The notes beneath the pieces were generated by a model. That model saw only the letters and a list, made by a program, of their open reading frames with translations, was not told the origin of the DNA and ran no database searches. Shown one piece after another: positions 21,709 through 26,448 of a DNA stretch of 26,448 nt. The stretch spans positions 1 through 26,448 of the forward strand of contig JARFQH010000357.1 in assembly GCA_029287875.1 (NCBI GenBank), in the 5' to 3' direction. Made by a program: the position numbers and the translations under genes. Source of the stretch: Desulfobacteraceae bacterium (lineage in GTDB: Bacteria; Desulfobacterota; Desulfobacteria; Desulfobacterales; SG8-13). Position 1 is the stretch's first letter, and every line of letters begins with the position of its first letter.

Positions 21709-22353
21709 ATGATGGAAACCGATCTTAATACAATAGAAGTAAGGGTGCTGGGCAGCCTGATCGAAAAGGAATTGGTGACGCCGGAATATTACCCGCTTTC
21801 ATTGAATGCCCTGACCAACGCCTGCAATCAGAAATCGAATCGCGAACCGGTGGTTTTTTACAACGAGCAAACCGTGCTGAGCGTGGTTGAGGGCTTGGTT
21901 CAAAAAGGGTTGATTTTCAAAAGCGAGGTCGGCCGGGTCCCGAAATATGAAGAGCGTTTTACCCGGAAGCACAACTTCATTAACCGTGAATCCGCTGCTC
22001 TTTGCATCCTTTTATTGAGAGGTCCCCAGACAATTGGCGAGGTACGGGGGCGTACGGCGCGGCTTTGCACTTTCGAGAGCCTGAAAGAGGTGCAGGAAAC
22101 CCTGAACCGGCTCGAAGAGTGGCACATCGTCCGGCAGCTCCCGCGGCAGCCCGGGCAGAAGGAGTCGCGTTTTATTCATCTTCTTGCTGCTGAACCTGAA
22201 ATGCCGGAAAAAGAGCCGGTTCTTATGGCTGGAAGTGTGGCCGGTCCGGAATCCGAACACGATGGAAAAATAAAACGGGAGATCGAGGCACTCAGAAATG
22301 ATCTTGATAATTTGAAAAGAGATTTTCTGGAATTTAAAAAACGGTTTGAATAG
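21709..22353 (+). CDS. yceH: YceH/DUF480 family tandem winged-helix protein
   Basis: The 214-residue protein has the DUF480 layout: a first winged helix from LNTIEVRVLGSLIEKELVTPEYYPLSLNALTNACNQKSNR (about 6-45) and a second at about 95-150 with ESAALCILLLRGPQTIGEVRGR. A C-terminal coiled coil (EIEALRNDLDNLKRDFLEFKKRFE) ends the protein. The function is unknown; two winged helices suggest DNA binding. The stop codon abuts the yhaO start, so it is cotranscribed with the nuclease pair. The first or second Met of MMETD could be the start. Confidence 0.92.
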   Translation: MMETDLNTIEVRVLGSLIEKELVTPEYYPLSLNALTNACNQKSNREPVVFYNEQTVLSVVEGLVQKGLIFKSEVGRVPKYEERFTRKHNFINRESAALCILLLRGPQTIGEVRGRTARLCTFESLKEVQETLNRLEEWHIVRQLPRQPGQKESRFIHLLAAEPEMPEKEPVLMAGSVAGPESEHDGKIKREIEALRNDLDNLKRDFLEFKKRFE

Positions 22354-23619
22354 ATGTTCAGATTTATCCATACCGCCGACATTCATCTGGACAGCCCCCT
22401 GCACAAACTCAACAGATACGAGGGCGCTCCGGTCGATGAGTTTCGCCAGGCAACCCGGCGCGCATTTGAAAACCTCGTACAGTTGGCCCTATCGGAAAAG
22501 GTTGCCTTTGTTCTCATTGCCGGCGATCTCTTCGACGGTGACTGGAAGGACTACAACACCGGTCTTTTTTTTGTGGCCCAGATGGCCAGGCTGCGTGACG
22601 CGGGTATTCAGGTTTTCATCGTCGCCGGGAATCACGATGCGGCCAATAAGATCAGTAAAACTCTTCGGTTGCCGGACAATGTTAAAACCTTTCCCACAGA
22701 CAATCCCGCCACATTTCGAATGCAGGAGATCAACGTTGCGGTGCACGGGCAGAGTTTTGCGTCACCGGCCGTTAAAAAGGACTTGTCGGCCGGTTATCCG
22801 AAGGCGGACAGCGGTTTTTTCAATATCGGGCTCCTGCACTCGTGCCTCACCGGCCGCGAAGGCCACGAACCATATGCCCCTTGCACACTTGAGGGATTGA
22901 GAAACAAGGGCTACGACTACTGGGCGCTTGGTCACGTTCACCAGAGCGAGAGGGTGCTGGATGAGCCGCCGATCGTGTTTTCGGGTAATCCGCAGGGCCG
23001 GCACGCCCGGGAGACGGGTCCCAAGGGATGCATGCTGGTGAGTGTGGAGGACGGCACTCGGATCGACGTCAAATTTAAACCGACCGATGTGGTTCGTTGG
23101 GTGGCCACCGATGTGAAGGCGGCCGGTTCGGAGAGCGGATACGATATAGTGGACTTTTTCGGCCGGCGCCTCGTGGAATTGCTGGATGAAAACGAGAGCC
23201 TGCCCATGGCGGTTCGTGTTCAGATCGAGGGCGAAACCCATGCCTGCGATGAGGTCCTGGCCGACCTGGAACGCTGGTCGAACGAGATCCGCTCATCAGC
23301 ACTGGAAATCGGCAGCGGAAGGGTCTGGGTCGAAAAAGTCAACTTCAAGCTCACGCCACCGGCTTCCGTAAAACGCTTGAAGCACGCCGAAGGGGCCATC
23401 GACGAGCTGTTGAAACTGTTTGACGAGTTGGCCGCCGAACCCGAATCCTGCCTTCGCCTGGCAACAGAGCTCTCAGACTTGGGGAAAAAACTCCCCCGTG
23501 AACTCAAAGAAGGTGCGGATGCGGTACGGTTCGATGATCCCGATTGGCTGAGGGAGATGCTGGACCAGGCGCGGCCGATGCTCATTCGGCGCCTGCTCAA
23601 AAAGGGAACGACCGAATGA
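22354..23619 (+). CDS. yhaO: SbcD/YhaO-like DNA repair exonuclease subunit
   Basis: This 421-residue metallophosphoesterase carries the calcineurin-type motifs with the two-metal ligands: DIHLDSP (9-15; Asp9 and His11), GDLFDG (57-62; Asp58), GNHDA (92-96; Asn93 and His94), His162 in LLHS and GHVHQ (193-197). The layout is that of B. subtilis YhaO and SbcD-like nucleases. The C-terminal about 200 residues should contact the ATPase partner. The start codon abuts the yceH stop, and its stop overlaps the next start by 4 nt (ATGA), which predicts a stoichiometric complex with the YhaN-like protein. Confidence 0.92.
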   Translation: MFRFIHTADIHLDSPLHKLNRYEGAPVDEFRQATRRAFENLVQLALSEKVAFVLIAGDLFDGDWKDYNTGLFFVAQMARLRDAGIQVFIVAGNHDAANKISKTLRLPDNVKTFPTDNPATFRMQEINVAVHGQSFASPAVKKDLSAGYPKADSGFFNIGLLHSCLTGREGHEPYAPCTLEGLRNKGYDYWALGHVHQSERVLDEPPIVFSGNPQGRHARETGPKGCMLVSVEDGTRIDVKFKPTDVVRWVATDVKAAGSESGYDIVDFFGRRLVELLDENESLPMAVRVQIEGETHACDEVLADLERWSNEIRSSALEIGSGRVWVEKVNFKLTPPASVKRLKHAEGAIDELLKLFDELAAEPESCLRLATELSDLGKKLPRELKEGADAVRFDDPDWLREMLDQARPMLIRRLLKKGTTE

Positions 23620-26448
23620 GAATCGATGCGCTGCGGTTGATCGCATACGGGCCGTTTACCGATGTCAACCTTGACTTGAGCAAGGGCCGGGAGGGTTGCC
23701 ATCTCGTCTACGGCCTCAACGAGGCCGGAAAAAGTTCGGCGCTGCGCGCCCTGCGGCACATGCTCTACGGTATTCCCGAGCGATCGGCGGACAACTTCAT
23801 TCACCCTTACGCCAAGATGCGTATCGGCGCGACCATCCGAACCCGCAAGGGAGACGTCTTCGAGTATATCCGGCGCAAGGGGCGTGGCCACACCTTGCGT
23901 GCTGCCGACGATACGTCCGTCGTGGAGGAAGCCGAACTGCAAACACTCTTGAGCGGAGTCAATGTCGACCTTTTCACTACCATGTTCGGAATGGGGTACG
24001 ACGATCTGGTTCGGGGCGGCCACGATATCATTCAGGGGGGCGGTGATTCGGGACAACTGGTTTTTGCCGCCGGATCGGGGATCGTCAACCTGACGGAGGT
24101 TCAGAAAGACTTGCAGTTGCAAGCCGATGCGCTGTTTCGACCTTCCGGGCAGAAGCCGAAAATCAACGCTGCCTTGGGCCGGTTGAGCCGTAACCGCCGG
24201 GAACTGCGGGAGGCCCAGCTGCCGGGTCGGGAGTGGGTCCGGCACGATGAGGCCCTTCAGGCGGCCTTGAATAAAAAGAAAACCGTCGAAGAGGAGTTGA
24301 TCGTCCTGGTAAGACACCTGAATCGATTACAGCGCATCTGGGAAGCCCTGCCACTCATTGCCGAACGCCGGGAGCTGGCCGGCGATTTTGCAACTTACGG
24401 CAATGCCGTTCTGTTGCCCGAAGAATTCGCGGAAGAACGGCAGGAACTGCTCGTAAAGATCGGAATCGCCGAAACCGGGAGGGACCGCGCGGCGAAGAAC
24501 ATTGCGGCGCACGAGCAGGCCATTGCCGCTCTGGACATCGACTCAGGCCTTCTGGACCGTGCCGAGCCGATCGAGGAGATTTACCGCGAGCTGGGCAGCC
24601 AGCGTAAAGCAGCCAAGGACCGGCTGGCGCTGGAGACACGCCGCAACACCCTGCTTGGAGAGGCAAGGGAGATCCTGCGCAGCCTGCGTGAGGGTCTCTC
24701 TTTAGAACAAGCCGAAAGGCTGCGGATTAAAAAATATGAAGCGGTGAAGATTCAGGAATTGGGCACTCAGTACGAGCGGATCATAACCCGTATCGAAGAT
24801 GCGCGCGACAAACTGCCGGCACTGTCCCGTGAGATCACCGACCTCAAAAAGGACATCGGGGCCCTCGATGCCCCACCTGAGGTCGAGGGGCTGCGAGCGG
24901 CGCTGGCGCAAGCCGCCGAGTTCGGCCCGCTCGAAAAGCACAACCGGGCCGAGCAGGTCGACATAATAACCGCACGGGAAACCATTGCGCTCGAGCAGTC
25001 CCGGCTGGAATTGGGGCACCATAATACCGGTGTTTTGGAGGGCCTGGCGGTACCGTCGGCGGATACTGTTATGGCGTTCGAAGATCGTTTCGACGTTCTC
25101 GAGCGGCGTATCGACGATCTGAGGGGAGATATCGGTAAAACACGCACACATCTCCAGGAGGTGGAGCGGCAGATCGAGACCCACCGACTGGAACGGGAAG
25201 TGCCCACGGAAGAAGACCTGCAGGCGGCCCGGGAAAAGCGCGACCGCGGCTGGCAGATAATCCTGCGAAGGCTAAACGAAGCACCGGTGTTCGAGGAAGA
25301 GCTGAAGGCCTATGTCTCCGCGACGCGGGCTACAACAAATCTTGCCGAAGCTTTCGAGGCGGACCTGCAGCAGGCGGACGCCGTATCCGATCGGCTCCGA
25401 CGCGAAGCCGACCGCGTTGCCACGAAGGCCAGGCTGTTGGCCGACCAAACCACTGCAGGCAGTCAACTGGCAACGCTGGAGGAAGACTTCGTTTCGGCCG
25501 AGACAGAAAAAAATGACCTCACGGCCGAGTGGGTGGCTGCGTGGCAACCCCTGGGAATTTTACCGCGGTCTCCGAAGGAAATGGGGCAGTGGACGCGCCG
25601 TTTTCGGTCACTGACCGAAAAAGTGAACGAGTTGAGGATACGGCAGACCAAGGCCGATGCGTTGAAAGAGGATATCGATACGCAGCGGTCAAAGCTGGTT
25701 CAAGGTCTGCGGGGGTTTTCCGGTCTCGCCGTTGCGACGGACGAATCGTTGAGCGGTCTGATCAAACGGGCTCAAAAATGGGTCCGAGATGCGGACGATC
25801 TTTCTCTCAGACGGGATCAATTGTTACGGGACAAAGCTCGGCGGGAAAAAGAGCTGGAAGCGGCCCAATCGCGCCTGGAACAAAATGAAAAAGAACGGCG
25901 AGAGTGGCAGCAGCAGTGGGAAGGAGCTGTGAGGTCGATCGGCCTCACAGCCCAAGCCTTGCCGGCCGAGGCCAATGCCGTCATGGATGACCTCAGAAGC
26001 CTTTTCGATAAGCTCAAGGAGACCGGAATTCTGGGAAAGCGCATTGCCGGCATCGACCGTGACAGCGATGCATTTGTGCGTCAGGTTGACCACCTGGTGG
26101 CAGCTGTCGCGCGGGATTTAGTTGATCGACCTTCGGATGAAGCGGCGCTCGACTTGCACACCCGACTCAACCGGTCGCGGGAGGCGCGCTCCAAGCTGGA
26201 GACCCTTCAAAAACAGTTGGCGCAGGAGCGGGGGCGTCTCGATCAGGCCCGCGACGATATTCTACAGGTCGGGACCCGGCTCATGAACAAGTGCCAGCAG
26301 GCCGGATGCAACAGTGCCGATGAACTTCCCGAGGCCGAGCGGCGCTCTAACCGACGCCGTCAGATCGAAGCCGATCTGAAAAAAATCGATACCCGGTTGC
26401 ATAAACTGTCCGCCGGCGCCACCGTGGAAGACTTTATCGAAGAGGCCC
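23616..26448 (+). CDS. yhaN: YhaN/SbcC-like AAA+ ATPase with long coiled coil, 3' end outside window
   Basis: At least 944 codons are open from the ATG at 23616 to the window edge. The N-terminal part is RecN/SbcC-like: RLIAYGPFTDVNLDL, Walker A GLNEAGKS (33-40), and the YhaN-type segment FTTMFGMGYDDLVRGG (about 122-137). From about residue 190 onward it is mostly charged, Leu/Glu/Arg-rich coiled coil, as in SMC-like proteins. No CxxC zinc hook is visible; a CQQAGC pair late in the coil has the wrong spacing. Walker B and the signature motif must lie beyond the edge. It should form the ATPase partner of the YhaO-like nuclease, with which it overlaps by 4 nt. Confidence 0.9.
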   Translation, partial: MRIDALRLIAYGPFTDVNLDLSKGREGCHLVYGLNEAGKSSALRALRHMLYGIPERSADNFIHPYAKMRIGATIRTRKGDVFEYIRRKGRGHTLRAADDTSVVEEAELQTLLSGVNVDLFTTMFGMGYDDLVRGGHDIIQGGGDSGQLVFAAGSGIVNLTEVQKDLQLQADALFRPSGQKPKINAALGRLSRNRRELREAQLPGREWVRHDEALQAALNKKKTVEEELIVLVRHLNRLQRIWEALPLIAERRELAGDFATYGNAVLLPEEFAEERQELLVKIGIAETGRDRAAKNIAAHEQAIAALDIDSGLLDRAEPIEEIYRELGSQRKAAKDRLALETRRNTLLGEAREILRSLREGLSLEQAERLRIKKYEAVKIQELGTQYERIITRIEDARDKLPALSREITDLKKDIGALDAPPEVEGLRAALAQAAEFGPLEKHNRAEQVDIITARETIALEQSRLELGHHNTGVLEGLAVPSADTVMAFEDRFDVLERRIDDLRGDIGKTRTHLQEVERQIETHRLEREVPTEEDLQAAREKRDRGWQIILRRLNEAPVFEEELKAYVSATRATTNLAEAFEADLQQADAVSDRLRREADRVATKARLLADQTTAGSQLATLEEDFVSAETEKNDLTAEWVAAWQPLGILPRSPKEMGQWTRRFRSLTEKVNELRIRQTKADALKEDIDTQRSKLVQGLRGFSGLAVATDESLSGLIKRAQKWVRDADDLSLRRDQLLRDKARREKELEAAQSRLEQNEKERREWQQQWEGAVRSIGLTAQALPAEANAVMDDLRSLFDKLKETGILGKRIAGIDRDSDAFVRQVDHLVAAVARDLVDRPSDEAALDLHTRLNRSREARSKLETLQKQLAQERGRLDQARDDILQVGTRLMNKCQQAGCNSADELPEAERRSNRRRQIEADLKKIDTRLHKLSAGATVEDFIEEA

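Noticed and set aside
23220..24317. 365-codon minus-strand frame opposite yhaO/yhaN
   Set aside because: Antisense to two genes with clear nuclease and Walker motifs and lacking any domain of its own.

Overview
The window looks like chromosomal sequence from a sulfate-reducing or related delta-type bacterium (Desulfobacterota, most like Desulfobacterales). This is inference from gene content: a LutABC lactate-oxidation operon, a CooT-type nickel protein, an NtrC-family regulator pair, a Lys/Ala-rich H1-like protein, a DUF2934 protein, YhaO/YhaN, and dispersed heptad and palindromic repeats between genes. There are no rRNA or tRNA genes, CRISPR arrays, phage modules or intact transposases. Most genes in the first 18 kb lie on the minus strand. 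The last third is mixed, ending in a plus-strand operon cut by the window edge.

Layout. 1-1.2 kb: a possible SYLF-domain remnant, a SAM methyltransferase, and one copy of a dispersed repeat. 1.2-4.35 kb (minus): ilvD, a small membrane protein, a sirtuin and a small unknown protein, closely spaced. 4.4-7.7 kb (minus): an alpha/beta hydrolase behind an RlmI-like rRNA methyltransferase, and a hotdog thioesterase overlapping a small membrane protein. 7.9-10.65 kb: a divergent pair, cooT (minus) and a membrane-anchored atypical protein kinase (plus). Their shared intergenic region holds two well-spaced sigma-70-type promoters, a palindrome, and a folded leader with a U-tract in front of cooT. 10.67-14.8 kb (minus): a Cys/Met-metabolism PLP enzyme, a sigma-54 activator with intact GAFTGA and a Fis-type HTH, a receiver-AAA+ protein that has lost both GAFTGA and the HTH, and a HIT protein. 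15.07-18.16 kb (minus): lutA-lutB-lutC with a heptad repeat between lutA and lutB. 18.2-18.64 kb: a second copy of the 1.05-kb repeat, split by about 270 bp that carry a long imperfect palindrome. 18.7-20.06 kb: a TatD-family nuclease, the C-terminal remnant of an integron-type tyrosine recombinase, and a DUF2934 protein. 20.36-21.35 kb: a small coiled-coil protein and the H1-like gene with its own promoter and terminator. 21.7 kb to the end (plus): yceH, yhaO and the 5' part of yhaN, translationally coupled.

How they work together. LutABC should feed electrons from L-lactate oxidation into the cell. IlvD serves branched-chain amino acid synthesis. YhaO/YhaN should form an SbcCD-like nuclease-ATPase. 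The most unusual parts are the cooT leader, the kinase with a DVE motif and a long N-lobe insertion, the regulator pair in which one member has lost its sigma-54 contact loop, and the natural interrupted/uninterrupted pair of dispersed repeats. Everything is read by eye; no database search was run.
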